Shown piece by piece: positions 11,736-25,500 of a stretch of DNA of 64,000 nucleotides. Origin of the DNA: Ypsolopha sequella (taxonomy: Eukaryota > Arthropoda > Insecta > Lepidoptera > Ypsolophidae); assembly GCA_934047225.1 (NCBI GenBank), contig OW203998.1:19297280-19361279 (forward strand), in the 5' to 3' direction. The notes beneath the pieces were generated by a model that saw only the letters and a list, made by a program, of their open reading frames with translations, had not been told where the DNA came from and ran no database searches. The translations under genes and the position numbers were made by a program. Position 1 is the first letter of the stretch, and each line of letters starts with the position of its first letter.

Positions 11736-12369
11736 CAATGAGTACTTACAGGATTAAAAATTATTAGATATGCCTAAAATGTTTTGAGAATTCTCCGTAT
11801 GTGAAGGTTCACCACGCCTGGTGTTCAGTTTTCAGAAACGTCAGAACAGTTTTATAAACCTTTGAGTGAAACAGTTTAGCAAACTTTTCACCATGAATTC
11901 TCTAATTAAAAACAACAAATATATTCATTTGCAAGTAAATACACTATTTACAAATGGATTTAAATACCAATACTATATTAGGTCCTATAATATAGTGTTG
12001 GTAACTAGAATAGGTCCCCCTTTCGGCCTTTATTGTTCTGAGCCTATTTAACTTTAACTATGATAAACTCAAACGATGTGTTTGCAGTGATCAGGCTATA
12101 ACACATTTAATGAGCTTCAAGTATGTAGGGCCGCTTCCCCTTCGTGTCAGTAATTTGTTTCATTTAAAAATAAAAATGTAACTCGTCTTTGATGGAACGC
12201 GCTGAAGAGGGCCCAGGAAAGATAAAACAAAGTTAGAAAGTAAATATGGCAAATATTTTATTAGCTTTTTAGAGTAATACGACAAATAGACTTTTAGCGA
12301 AAAGCGGGGTTTTTTAGATAGAGGTTGGAGCGATTGAGCTGTTTGACACGAAGTACTCTAGGAAGCCGG
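11736..12369. other. no gene seen
   Basis: One small inverted repeat, ccaatactatattagg..cctataatatagtgttgg, is centred at about 11984. The open frame 11866-12051 has no motif. Confidence 0.35.
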
Positions 12370-12660
12370 GTTTTTTTAGGGTTACATAGTACCTAAAAGG
12401 TACAAAAGGAACCTTTATCGTGAGAATTCATTGTCCATCCGTCCGTCCGTCAAAGCCTCATAACTTTAGCACCGTTAAGTTTGTTATTTCTATATACTAA
12501 CTTTTTATTGTAAACTGTCATCTCATGCAAACAAAACATGCCGACCTAGATTAGCGTTAAGTCATATAGCTAAGCACTCGATTTTTGTCTCTCTTTGTAT
12601 GTATGTGGACCACGGACGGCCCTCACACACGGGCAGGCGGTTTTTTGTTGATTGTGTTTA
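12370..12660 (+). repeat. diverged relative of the 11436-11735 repeat
   Basis: Contains tagggttacatagtacctaa, then ccatccgtccgtccgtcaaa, then agcaccgttaagt. It matches the subtype at 50396-50707 better than that at 11436. Confidence 0.6.
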
Positions 12661-13358
12661 TGTAACTAGGTTAAGATTGTTGAAAAAAAAAAAGATAAGG
12701 ACTTGAAATTTTGGTGCAAAAATAACGCAAAACGTTCACACAAAACATGGTGTAAAAAAACGAACATTTTGAAATTGCTCAAAATATTTCTCATCCACAA
12801 AAAAGAAAAAAAAATCCTAAAAATACAATATGGGTATCAAATTGTAGATATAAAGAGCTGATTGTAAAAATATATACCTTAACTATATTTACTGCTGATT
12901 TCAATAAATCTTTGCAAAGCCGCAAAAAGTATATGTAATATATGAATTCAAATCACTTACCAAGTCTCCAGTATGAATTTGGATGATGATTAAAATTTGA
13001 CCTTGTATAAGTGTGACTTTGACTTATATATACATAAGTATATAACATAAAAAGGTTCCCGTTTTTTGACTGAACCCTAAAAACTAATAACAAACATTGA
13101 ATATTTACTTTACATATCAAAGATTTTTCCATGAAAAAATATGTAAAGATTTTAGATTCTGTTCCAAGAGCTCGTGATTTTAGATATTTTTTTAGAAAAA
13201 ACACGTTTATTTCTTTAGTAACATTTCTATTGAAAGGGCTCCAAACAAATTTAATTGAAGGTTCTGTGTAAAGTCAAAGTGAAAGAGATACTTGGGAAAC
13301 CTTAACATTCGTAATACCCAGACTAACAAAATTACAGATATAAATAGGTATCTAGGTA
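12661..13358. other. no gene seen
   Basis: AT-rich. The minus frame 12953-13204 lacks any motif. Confidence 0.35.
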
Positions 13359-13738
13359 GCGTTCCTAAACGCCGGGGTGAAGGTAAAAATTAACTAACTG
13401 TCATCCGTTCCACATTTTTAGGGTTCCATACCCAAAGGGTAACCAACGGGACCCTATTACTAAGACTGCGCTGTCCGTCTGTCTGTCCGTCTGTCGCCAG
13501 ACTGTATCTCATGAACCGTGATAGTTAGACAGTTGAAATTTTCGCAGATGATGTATTTCTGTTGCCGCTATAACAAAAAATACTAAAAAACAAAATAAAA
13601 TAAATATTTAAGGGGGCTCCCATACAACAACCACCCGAGTGACAACGAGCAGCTTGAAGTCATTCAATAGACCTTGTCAGAAATGTAAAATTCACTTTGA
13701 CAGTTAAATTTTACATTTACCCGGGCGTTTAGGAACGC
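13359..13738. mobile_element. MITE (TIR gcgttcctaaacgcc) carrying a nested repeat
   Basis: GCGTTCCTAAACGCC at the left and GGGCGTTTAGGAACGC at the right are inverted. The inner parts also pair (taaaaattaactaactgtc against gacagttaaattttaca). At about 13416-13630 a copy of the 'gggaccctattactaagact' repeat sits inside it, so the MITE is the older insertion. Confidence 0.75.
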
Positions 13739-13830
13739 AACCCTAATGTCTAAGCTTTAATTCAGTGGAATTATGACAGTTCAAGGAAGGAGCAAGTAAA
13801 GGAGAAACGATATATTTCATCTCGCTTACT

Positions 13831-14115
13831 GGTCCTCTAAAATGGCCGCTTTGGATGAATCATTTTATGATTCCGTTCTAATACCGTCTCTTTTGCACAC
13901 GTGAAAAATCTCTGACTCTATCCTACTTTCAAATCATTTTATGATTCACCCAAGACGGCCTTTTTGGATCCCCAGGTCCTCTAAAAAGGCCGCTTTGGAT
14001 GAATCATTTTATGATTCCGTTCTAATACCGTCCCTTTTGCACACGTGAAAAAGTCTGACTCCATCCTACTTTCAAATCATTTTATAATTCACCCAAGACG
14101 GCCTTTTTAGATCCC
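13831..14115. repeat. tandem duplication of a 142-bp foldback unit
   Basis: Two head-to-tail units (13831-13974 and 13975-14115), over 90% alike. Each begins ggtcctctaaaaaggccgct and ends gacggcctttttggatcccc, and the two ends of one unit pair with each other, with AATCATTTTATGATT in both arms. Each unit is thus a hairpin, and the pair is either a tandem insertion or a later duplication. Confidence 0.85.
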
Positions 14116-14595
14116 CTTATCTCGACGTAAAAACTGTCATAGTTTTTATATTTTAAAAAATGTTGCATTTGTCGTTTCAAGCAGATCACCTAAATTGACG
14201 GAAACAGTTCATTGTGAGGACAAACGAGGAGGTAGGTAATCTACGCTTCAAAGACTATATTTTTAGGTGTTGTTTTTTTTTTAATATCAATATTCCCTGT
14301 GCCTTATAGTCAACTTGGTATAATTATATATCCCTATCACCCTTGGTTTGCTGGAAGAAATCTCATTATTGAGATAAGCACGCCATTGAACAAAACTTTG
14401 TAATTTAGAATTAAGTTTTCTGTTCGCAACAAGATTAAAATAAAAAAATAATAACAATTAATAATTATTGATTCTTGTTAACTTAAATTTTAAATCAGCC
14501 TACACCAATACTTACTAAAATTATCGAAGTCTTCATAATGAAAATATTCATTATAATCACTTGATTAAATAAATTGATATTACCTTTATCGGCTT

Positions 14596-14672
14596 ATTTC
14601 TTTTATTTTTTTTATATATAATTATAATTATTTATATTATAATTATATATCAAAAAATAAAAGAAATATTAT
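14596..14672. repeat. AT-rich hairpin
   Basis: tttcttttattttttttata and its near-perfect complement aaaaaataaaagaaa close a palindromic (ta, taattata) centre. Confidence 0.7.
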
Positions 14673-14796
14673 AAATATAAAATTATAATAATAATTATGG
14701 GACGCCACATGCGCAGATACTGTGGCGCCGTCACACTTACCATAGATAATACACCCAGACACTTACCAGCGACCTCTGTCAAGGCAGGCTCGGCGG

Positions 14797-15108
14797 CACA
14801 GAATAAAATACTACGTAGCGGCGGCTTACAAAGCAGAAGGGGCTAAGAGGCGGAGATACACAACGTTGGGACAAAGTTACCATTTTGTTCCCTTCGCTGT
14901 AGAAATCCTCGGGCCGTGGGGGTCAGAAGCGCGACGCCTCTACAAGGAGATATCGTCGCGCCTGATCGATGCTTCAGGGGATCCAAGGGCTGGATCCTAT
15001 TTTGGGCAAAGATTAAGCCTCGCGATTCAACGAGGCAATGCCACCAGCGTATTGGGTACGCTACCGGGTGACGACAGCGATTTGGCTTCGATTTTTTATT
15101 TAGTATAG
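14797..15108 (+). pseudogene. C-terminal tail of a retrotransposon reverse-transcriptase polyprotein
   Basis: An open frame with no start reads YHFVPFAVEILGPWGSEARR, later ASGDPRAGSYFGQRLSLAIQ and RGNATSVLGTLPGDD, then stops. The 'P-A-ETLG-WG ... TGDPR..SFL-QR-S-AIQRGNA-SVLGT' pattern is the conserved end of many invertebrate non-LTR element ORFs. The catalytic domains are missing, so this is a 5'-truncated relic. The minus-strand frame over the same bases is its shadow. Confidence 0.6.
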
Positions 15109-15165
15109 TTTTATTAATTATAATCACTATGATAAATATTTATGTTCGTAAGATTTTATATCTAT

Positions 15166-16260
15166 ATGTGGCAGGCGAATTGTATAATTCGTCAGTTTAC
15201 AAACTTCATCGTCAGTTTCTAAACGCTCGCTGTTTTGCAATTTGCGATTCGGAAAAAGCCTTTTACAGTGCTCGCCAATCTTTATGTCGCCTCTGAAGCT
15301 AGCCCCAAGAATCGGCGCACTAGCCGTTTTACGGTGTCAGGGGGACGTTACAGGAGCGAGGGCGCGGAGCACACCCGCCTGCGTGCCGCACCACACCCCT
15401 CGCTCGCCTCTCAGCAGGTGTGAACACTATGCGTTAGTGTTAGTGCTACGTCCGTACACTACACACGCGCGCGTTGCTTGAAAAGTACCTACGAGGAAAA
15501 CATTCCATGATTCGTTAAATTAATCGTTGAATCTGTTTGTTACAGTTTATTGTTTCTGTTGCCTTTGTTTGTTGTTTTGTTGATTTATTTTTGTTAAAGT
15601 TTTGTTGATTTAGTTTGTTAAAGTTTATTGTTGTTGTTATGCCTCGCGGACGTTATAGCGTTTTAAGGCGACAATGTAGGAAAATGGTGTTTGAAGTACA
15701 TAAAATCTTCCTTCTTCAAGTAGGGAACCAGTTTTTATAGATGGTGTCTCACCTCTCTAAATAAAGTAACAACGTATTTGCTTATATTTGTACATTATAA
15801 ATTTACTTATTTTTAATATTAATGCGTTTTATTTATATACTTAAGATTGCACTAAAATAATAAATAAATATTTCAATAGCTAGGTACAACAAGTACACCT
15901 TCCCACTTATAGTAAACATTTAATAATCAACCGTTGATATTATTGTTTCCTTGACTGTACCTGCGCAAACTTGCACTCGTAACTCACTCAGAGGCGACAT
16001 AAAGATTGGCGAGCACTGTACCAAGATGTCAAAAATGGCGACTCGCTCAGTGAAGCGGAACGAGAAGGAGAGTTTAGGTTTACATGTAAATACATATTGG
16101 GAGACCTCAATAGTTCTAACAGCTACGATATGCCTAGGCAAATTATAAAATTCCGAATTCTACGATATGACGACGACGACGCAAATTGCAAATTAGCCAG
16201 CGCATAGAGACTGACGACGCCGTTTGTTAACTGACGAATTGTTCGATTTGCCTGCGACAT
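15166..16260. mobile_element. about 1.1 kb non-autonomous element with long interrupted TIRs
   Basis: ATGTGGCAGGCGAATTGTAT..ATTCGTCAGTTTACAAAC at the left corresponds, inverted, to the right end (ATGTCGCAGGC..AATTCGTCAGTTAACAAAC). An inner block, acagtgctcgccaatctttatgtcgcctc (15264-15293), is repeated inverted at 15990-16018. The interior holds a GC-rich stretch (15300-15480) and no transposase. It ends about 150 bp before the first Beat-like exon. Confidence 0.75.
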
Positions 16261-16413
16261 TCTATAGGCATATTATAGATACTCACGCAATTCCGTCAAT
16301 ATCCGTCAGCGTTGCTAACTCACACAGGCATCCAACAAACTGCCGCATTCCGAAAGGTCATATCCCAATAAGATGAAATGAATGCTAAAGACTGATGAAG
16401 ATATCTTTCCCAG

Positions 16414-16574
16414 GGTTATCCTACACTGCGGCAGTGGAAGTAAACTTCACCGGCGACTGGAAGGCCGGCGTCGGCTGGGAGCTGGTGTGCTCGTGGTCTT
16501 TTCCTCAACAAGACCGGTTGCAGTCGGTGCGGCTCTCTCGCGCTGGTCTCCAGTTCAAGATCTACCGACCTGAG
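16414..16574 (+). CDS. Beat-like gene, exon with first half of Ig domain 1
   Basis: The acceptor is atctttcccag and the donor GAG|gtcagt. It enters with two bases of a split codon and leaves in phase 0. It encodes an N-glycosylation site (NFT), the first domain cysteine and the KIYRPE segment. This is the most 5' exon I could find; the transposon at 15166-16260 ends just upstream. Confidence 0.75.
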
Positions 16575-19500
16575 GTCAGTCTGCTTCACTTCATGCTGCA
16601 CAGTACGCTCAAGGTCACTAGTTATGAAGGACGTAAGACGGCGCTCGTCTACACTCGGCCAGCTACGCCAGCTAGGCGAGCGATTAGTCCAGTCAATCTA
16701 AGACTCATGGAGTAGGTTGAATTAAATGCACACTGGGTGAAAATTGGAAATAAGTGTATCAGTAAACTAACTGAAAAATTAAAATTCAAAAGAATCTCTG
16801 ATAAATATTTTTTAAACATTAACCACGTTAATTATACCAAGGCTAAGAACAATATTAGTAAGTTCAGAAGTCTTATTATTTTGGACATTTATAAAAAAAG
16901 GTATGTTCTTCCAGGAGAGGGAGAGTGTCAATAATATGAAAATACTATTATTTCAAAGTCATTTTACTAGTGTATCTTTAAGGCGATATGCGAAAAAAAT
17001 ACGGGTGTTTCTTTTCTGTGTATTTCATGAAATACACGGAAAATTATATTTTATCAGTTTCTTATTCTTTAGAATATCAGTTTCTGGTATATGTATCTTG
17101 ACTTTATAATCTAGGGATTTGAAATTGGAAAACATGTTTGGATAAATTTTCCTCGATAGAAATAATTGTTGAAATGAGGTCTTCAAACACACTTTTTCTC
17201 CTCGTTTGACGAATAGGAACAATATACAGAACTCAAACATATTTTATTAGGTGTGTTTCAACAATATCTAGAGATTTGATATTTGAAATTTTGCTAGCTA
17301 TTTTAGTTTTTTATAAAAATTATAAAACTCACAATTTTTGCTTGCGCCCTGAATCCGCCCCTCTCGCACTGCGCGGTTTTTCGCTTGGAGTGACAGTGAC
17401 AAAAATAAAATTTGCATAGCCTCTTAATTCGACCTCAAATATTTAATTTAATTTACTTGCCAAGCTGTAGCAAGCTACATAATATATTCTTCCTAATATA
17501 TAGGATGGATTGATGATTTTATACTAGCTGGATTTTAGTCGCCGAAAAGTCGATAACTAGACTCGACTAATACTGGTATATATGAACTACTTTTAGTATG
17601 GAGCAAACGGTGAAATGCCGAAAAAAGTTGGCTACATAAGTACCGATTTGACCAACGCACGGAACAGGTGATTGATTTTTCGCGATTTTGGTGTTGGCGT
17701 CATCTTCGTAGTGACCCTATATAGGCTATATCCTATATAGGTGTTGATAAAATAACCGCCATTAAGCCGAAAACTGTTAATACTCCTCAAAGATCGAAGC
17801 GACACTCTCACGCGAGCGAAGCCACGGGCAAAAACTAGTATACTCTAGTATATGTATCCACCTGTAATTGGTAAGGGGAATAAATATGATAGGACCATCA
17901 TGGTCAAACGCGTTTACAAGCAGAACACCCTAACGGTACAAGAAACCTTCCAATTCCCACAGACGAGTGGTCACAGCTTACGAGAAGACTTCCGCGTCCC
18001 AGATGGCCAGTGGATGCGGCTGGCCTGCACGGAGACAGATCTGCACAGCGGCACCTGTATCCTGACCTTAGACCTTCTGCAACCACCGACGATCAACCCC
18101 GTGGTGTACACTTGCGAAGTGTCGGGCGAGAGGCCAATGTTCCTCATCGAGACGAAAGACTATATGCTGGAACCTTTTGGTAAGCATACTACAAAATGTA
18201 TGTAACTCAGAAAAAAACAAAGTTATTTAGCTTTTATAATTGATTGAATATAGATTTAATCACTTGTTCGTCTGTAGTGCCTTGTTTCAACTGCTCATCA
18301 TTCCGTTTTATCTAAGAAAATGGCTTTAAGCTAAGCAGTCAGTTGACCTAATCAATCTTCAGACCTATTTTTCAATAATTTCTTCTGAACCGGTTCGCTC
18401 TGTTTACATACGAATCTTTAGAATAGTATTAGTTATTGAATATCAGATTAACAACCTTTATTCCGCTCCATCTTTTTTCAATCTAACTGTTGACTCCACA
18501 GAACATTAAATGTTCTGAGGTTGACCAGCTCCCGTCTAGCCTACTTTATCATTTTCTTGTTGACATCCGTAGCCTAGTTACATAAAGGAAAAATCTCCTC
18601 TATGCCTAGTTATGAGTATCTCCAGATATTGCCCTCCTACTCTCGATAAGATTTAAGGAAGGAATCACATCTTTAGTTTATCTTTCAGTTCCCTCAAACG
18701 ACGCTCTCATTGAAGTGAGAATGGATGCTAATCGTTCAAAAAACATAATTCATCTGAACTGTACGGCTACTGGACTTCCTGCGCCGGAGTTGGTGTGGAC
18801 TGTTGGAAGACAAAAGGTGAGTCCAGCTATCAAATAAATACGGCAAAATCTTCCAAAGAGCTCTGTTTCTCATCCTTGTATTGGCAATACGAAGGAAAAA
18901 GAAATAGAAATATTGCGTTTTAGGGATCCGTCCTTATATTATACTTTTTGTATGTTGTATTTTACATAGATAATTATATTAAACACTTGATTAAACAGTT
19001 ATAGGCGCTATATTCCGACCCCTCAGTGGGATCGTCATCAGGCGAATAGAAAAATATTATATGACATATTAGATAGGTGTTTGAAGTTAGAAAACTGCTG
19101 GCATCTATTGACATAAAAATCTAAAAAAAGTATATTCTAAATCACGAATCAGACTTTTTTAAGGGAGAGTTTAGTCAGCCGGCGTTAGGTGGCGTTATCA
19201 TGCAAAATGCTCCGATCCTGAACTTAGATTTTGTTACATTAACTGTAAATTTAGATTTGATTTGTAAACTTAGGTTTGAGTCGTTTGTTAAATAGTCATA
19301 TCATTCTTAGTCAGGTGAAATTCAAAAATTCAAAATTCAAAAAGTTTATTTTGCAAAGTAAGTATATATAATACACGTTTCACAAGTCAAATTTTAATCT
19401 TATAAAAATATATGTAATAAAATAATAAATGTACATGAACTACTTAGATTAAATGTTTATTTAATTTATGTAGCAATATATATACAATTAAAATTATAGG

Positions 19501-22500
19501 TAAAATATTATTATACAAGGTGAAATCCAATCAACCGCCCGAACCCATACCGGAGACCCGGCCAGGGACCAGGAACAAGGTTCAATGATCACCAACCGAG
19601 CCCCCAGCACGAATCCAGGCGGCCGACCAAATCCCATCCTATATACTACATAGTAATAGGTTACGTATATAAATACATGCCTACCTCCGCCCATTCGATT
19701 AGTCTTGCTAAGAAGAACGGGCAAGAAACTTGGCAAGATCATGTCTTTTTTTTTAACATAAACTTAAACTATACATTGAATTACTTATATCTACTTTAAC
19801 CAAGGGATAAGAAAATACAAGACAGCAGGAATTCAGGTTAATGAAAAAAGAAAAACATATATATCTTTGCCTACCTGTCTCATACAGTCTATTTCCTTTT
19901 ACAGTCTGTAATTAATTAATGTTAACTCTTAAGAGGAATCAAAAGTTAGGAAATTATATTAATTAATTAAATTATTACCTACTATCATCAAAATCAGTAT
20001 CACTATAACACCATGCTTCACCATCATCCAAATATTCATTTATTTTATAATATGCCTTTTTCAGTAGGCCCTGCTTAATATACTGTTTAAACTTATTCTC
20101 TGACAAAGTAAGGACCTCTTTTGGAAGTTTATTGTAAAATCTTATACCATGTCCTACGAAAGAGGTACTCACTTTGGCGAGTCTGATTTTTGGAAAAGCC
20201 AGTTTATACTTATTTCTGGTTTCCTTACAATGTTGCTCACCAAGCCTCGGGAGAGACTCAACATTTTTTCTAACATATCTAAGGACCTGGTAAATATATT
20301 CACAAGGAACAGTTAGTATATTGATTTCTTTGAACTTTTCTCTTAATGAATCCCGGTGCTTCATATTATAAATAGCCCGAATTGCTCTCTTCTGCAAAAC
20401 AAAGACTGCGTCTGTATCCGCGGCTCTACCCCATAACAGCATGCCGTATGACATAATGCTGTGAAAGTAACTAAAATAGACTAGTCTAGCAGTATCTACA
20501 TCAGTAATTTGCCTTATGCGTCTAACAGCGTATGCGGCCGAACTAAGTCTACCACATAGGTTTTCTATGTGGGGACCCCACTGAAGACGAGAGTCTACCG
20601 TAATGCCCAAAAACTTAGTTTCGTTAACTAACTCCAGCTTGGACCCCTGCAAAAGCAAATCACAATCCACTTGAATAACATTTGGTAACGTGAATTTTAT
20701 ACATTTTGTCTTTTTTGCGTTTAAAACTAAATTATTTACAGTAAACCAATCAAGCACCAGCGATAAAGTTGTATTCGCGTCGTCAAGGATATCTTTACGT
20801 CTATTAACTTTAAAAATAAGTGACGTGTCGTCTGCGAATAGTACTATCTTAGTTAAGTCTTTAATTAAATAGGGAAGGTCATTTATGTAAATTAAAAACA
20901 GCAAGGGCCCCAATATGGAACCCTGCGGGACACCCATTTTAACTAATGCTCCACATGATTTTACCCCATTAATGTCTACCTTTTGAATACGATCACTAAG
21001 ATACGACTTCATTAACGCCAAAGATTTGCCCCTCACTCCGTAGTGATCTAATTTACATAAGAGTGTTTCATGATTAACGCAATCGAAGGCTTTCGAGAGG
21101 TCACAAAATACACCAAATGCATCCTGCTTTTCTTCCCAAGCATCAAAAATGTGCTTAACTAAAGCAACTCCTGCATCTGTGGTTGACCTCCCTCTAGTGA
21201 ATCCATATTGTTCACAGTGAAGCAACTTATTTAAATTAAAATGAAATAACAATTGATTAAAAACTATTTTTTCATAAACCTTACTCAAAACCGGTAAAAC
21301 TGACACAGGTCTATAGTTTGATGGGTCACCGTAAAAAGGGGGATCAATTTACTAAACTTCATTAAGTCAGGAAAGATACCATCATCTACACATTTATTAA
21401 AAATTAATGCCAAATAAGGAGCTATTAAATCAATAACAGAACTTATAGCTTTCACAGATAGGCCCCATAAGTCCTCGGTTTTTTTCAAGTTAAGCGATTT
21501 AAATGCTTTAATTACAGTTAATGAATTAATATGTTTAAAAGCAAATACAGAAAGACACTGCGGTACGTTATCTATTAAAAGATCCTGCGCAAGCCCAGGG
21601 CTTGAATTTAAATCTTTAGTTGTTAAGGACGGAATTTCAGTAAAGAATTGTTCAAAGGCATTCGCAACCTCTTTATCTCCCGTAACGACTTCATTGTTAA
21701 TACTTAACTTAAGCTCGTTATCACGTTTCTTACTTTTGCTAGTTTCAGTATTTATGATGTTCCATACTGTTTTTACTTTGTTATCGGACCTTTTAAGTTT
21801 TTTATTTAAGTAGATACTTTTTGCTTTTAAACACACCAATTTAAAGATGCGTGATCACCGTGATGGTGAGGTCATGTCCTTCAGTCAGTGTTGTTTGTTC
21901 AGTCCAGGTCTATAATGAGCTCCAAGTGACCATATGAATGATGTCTCCCATGTCCGTAATTCAATGTTGGTTAATGGAGGTGTGAATGATTTTATGATTT
22001 AATAATATATTATACTTAATACTTATAACTAGAGACCGGATTATATGCAACATAAAAAGCTCGAAATATGCATGAAAAGTGACATAATATATGCAACATT
22101 TTAAGTTTCAAAAACAACATAAAATCAGTAATTTTTGAATAACATATTAGTAATATTATCGGAAAAAAGTATTGTATATAAATTATTTTACATTTCGATA
22201 CTAATGTAAACAGAAACGATCAGGTACTGTTCCAAATGTTTGGTGGTAATATTGTCTTCGATCGCTGTGCACATTTTTATAAGCAGTAAAAAGCGTTCTA
22301 TATGGAGCAGTATTTGAATTTTGGTGCTATGTTGGCATTTATTGTTTCTGGCAATATATAATAAAATAGCGCGAAAATATGCATCATCAATTATGCAACA
22401 ACCGGTGAAAAGGGGCTAAATATGCAAATTGCATAAAATCCGGTCTCTTCTTATTAGTCCGCGGCAAAACTCAAAACGGTTGAACACACTTCTTGTATTG

Positions 22501-25500
22501 TGCTGACATTGCAGAATAGTTTATAATGCAGTATTCGGTTTTGGGTCAACATTTTACACAAAAAATCCAAATTTCACTCAGTCTTGGTGATATACGGACG
22601 GACAGACAAATTTGGTACGAAACCTTAAAAAACATTCTTCATTTTGCAGTCAGGTCGTTACCTAAATTATAACAAAAGACCTATGGCTCGTAGTATTACA
22701 GTACTATCAGGGAAAAATACGCTGGCCCACTTCTATGCCGTATTGAAAAGGAGTGAAAAGTGGGTATGAAGCCATTTCCTCAATGATACCTAAGCCACCC
22801 AGTTTTTGATCACCGTAACCTATATTATTTGTTCTTCTCAAAACAATCTGACACTATCTCCCCTATCCAAGGTGCAAGGAGACTTCTCCGGTAAGATCTG
22901 GAACATTACCACGAAGCTAATGCACGTGTGGTCGACCGTCAAACTAACGCCATCTACCGAAGACCTGCCGGTACTTTGCGTTCCGGAACAGAAAGACTCC
23001 AGAAGTCTACAGTTGGGGCCGCCAGCTGAGTATATGCTGCAGAAAGATAACGCCGCTGGAAGATTGAATGGTAAGATTATGTAGCCCTAACATGAGTTTG
23101 GGTCTCGATACGCGTTAGCGACTGCGTAAAATATTTTGTATTGGAATTTCTGGTTCCTCTCGTAAACCGCTAGGGGCGCTGTACAATTTCTCATATAAAC
23201 ATTTTACGCAGTCGCTAGTGAGTATCGAGGCCTAAACTTATGGTAAACCTACTATTCTAAGCAAGCACGTATCCAAAGGAGGGGATAGTTGGGATATATT
23301 CCGCCCGTTCCGTTCCGTTGGGATATATTAGTGGGACAAAAATATTAGCGAAACATTAATGAAGTAATACAGTCTATGGTGTGCCAAGTAGAAGAATATA
23401 GAAAAGAAACCATCCGAAAGTATGCAAGTTATAAATACGTCCTTCTTTCCGACAGTCTTGTCAACAAGTTAATCTTGGCATGGTATCTACGGAGTCGTCA
23501 GTCGAGCGATAATTTTCGTGCTTATAAATATAAAAAAATCTTTCCTGATAAACAAAATGGGGGACCAAAGGCTGACTGCATGAGCTTGCTCTAATATCAA
23601 TTCATCTAGCATTAACCATTGCAGAAGCCATACTTGCTGCAATGGCGAAAGCGGGAACAGGAAAATACTCAAACCACCCCGTTTTTATTTCTGCGGATAC
23701 GTATATTTGAGCAAGATGTTCGGAATGATCAGTGAAGTATGTGGTATCTTTTAAAGTCGCGCAAGTCTCACAAACTTCGCCGTGCATCCCAGTTTCTCCA
23801 GTACTATCCATAGAGCTTCTCGAGGCACACTATCAAACGCCTTCTCAAGGTCAACAAAACACAGGTAAAGTTGGCGGCCTTGTTCCCGGCTTTTTTCCTG
23901 TAGTTGACGTATTGAGAAGATCGCTTCACACGTCCCTCTGTCAGGTCGGAAGCCAAATTGGGTTTCGGGGAGAATATTTTCGGACAGCAGCTTCAGGCGG
24001 TTGAGAATCACCCGGGCAAAGACTTTTCCGGGGGCTGTTAAGAGTGAAATACCGCGGTGAGAGCCGCAATCAGAACGGTCTCCCTTGTTCTTGTACAGAG
24101 CAATGATACGGGACATTTTGAACTCAGCTGGAACTCGTTCTTCTTCCCACATACGAACAAACAATTTCCATACAAGAACGTGCAGCTCCTCACCGCCATA
24201 CTTCAGTAGCTCACCTGGCACAAAATCAACGCCAACCGCCCTGTTGTTTTGTTGCTGCATGATGGCATTAGCAATCTCACACAATGCCAACGGCTTGTCC
24301 AACTCGTTACAAATTGGGAGCTCAGGAATAGACCTGATTTGCTCTAAATCCACTTCGCGATCTACATTGAGCAGGTGGTTAAAATGCTCGGCCCATCTGT
24401 CCAACTGATCTTCCTTACTTGTCAAGAGATGCACCCCATCAGCTGACTTCAGGGGCACTTTGACGCGCTGAGTGGGGCCTATCAGTTTGCGGACCTCGCA
24501 GTAGAACTCCCCGAGCTGGTTGGTGTCCGAAAGCCATTGCATGTGCTTAGCCTTCTCCTGCCACCAGCTATCCTTTGTTTCCCGACACAGTCTACGCAGT
24601 TCTTGACCACTAAGTTTTATCTCCGCAACAGTACCTCCTTGCTGTCTGCCACCTGATTGACGCAAGAGTGCCCGGTGTTTGTCGATTGCTGCCGTCAGGA
24701 CTGCATCGTTCTCATCAAACCAGTCTTCGTTTTTACGGACTTTTAGACCCAGTGTAGCAGTAGCGGAGTCTAATAGATGAGAGGCGAGAGTCCCCCAGTC
24801 AGTATCAACATCACCCGACTCGCAATTCTGAGGCGTCATTATAAGGGTCTCTACATATTTATTCCTCACCTCGAGATCTTTTAACCTGTCCACGTTTAAA
24901 CACGCAGGTCTTAAACTACAAGATCTACGAGGTGGACGGAGGCGAAGATTTAACTTAGTGATAACTAAACGATGGTCAGACCAGCAATTCGCACCGCGCA
25001 TTACGCGAGTTACTTGTACTTGGGATACATCACGTTGCCTGACGATTGCATAGTCGATCAGATGCCAATGCTTGGATCTCGGGTGCATCCACGTCGTCTT
25101 GTGCTTAGCAGCTAATCTGAACATGGTGTTCGTTACTGCTAAATCAAATTGTGCACAGATAGTGAGTAGCAACTGTCCGTTGCTATTCATATTGCCGACA
25201 CCGTGTCTGCCCAGGGCTTTAGGCCAGGCCTCAAAGTCACGTCCAACTCTGGCATTAAAGTCCCCCAGTAACAAAATTTGTTCATTGGGACGAATGCTCT
25301 CGAGGCAACGCGAGAGCTCTTCATAAAACTTGTCCTTCACCTCGTCAGACTGCATGATGACATGTCGTGTTGTGTCGCTGTTGATGCCGAACAGTCTGAC
25401 TTCTTTCCCGTTACCTGTGGGGTGAAGCAAGGCTGCGTTTTAGCGCCAACACTGTTCGCATTGTACTTTGCAGTGGTGGTCCGCGAGGTGTTACAAACAT

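Noticed and set aside
23751..25430. Intact LINE polyprotein on the minus strand
   Set aside because: It ends in the middle of the RT palm; the rest of the RT is on the plus strand, so the frame is half of an inverted element.
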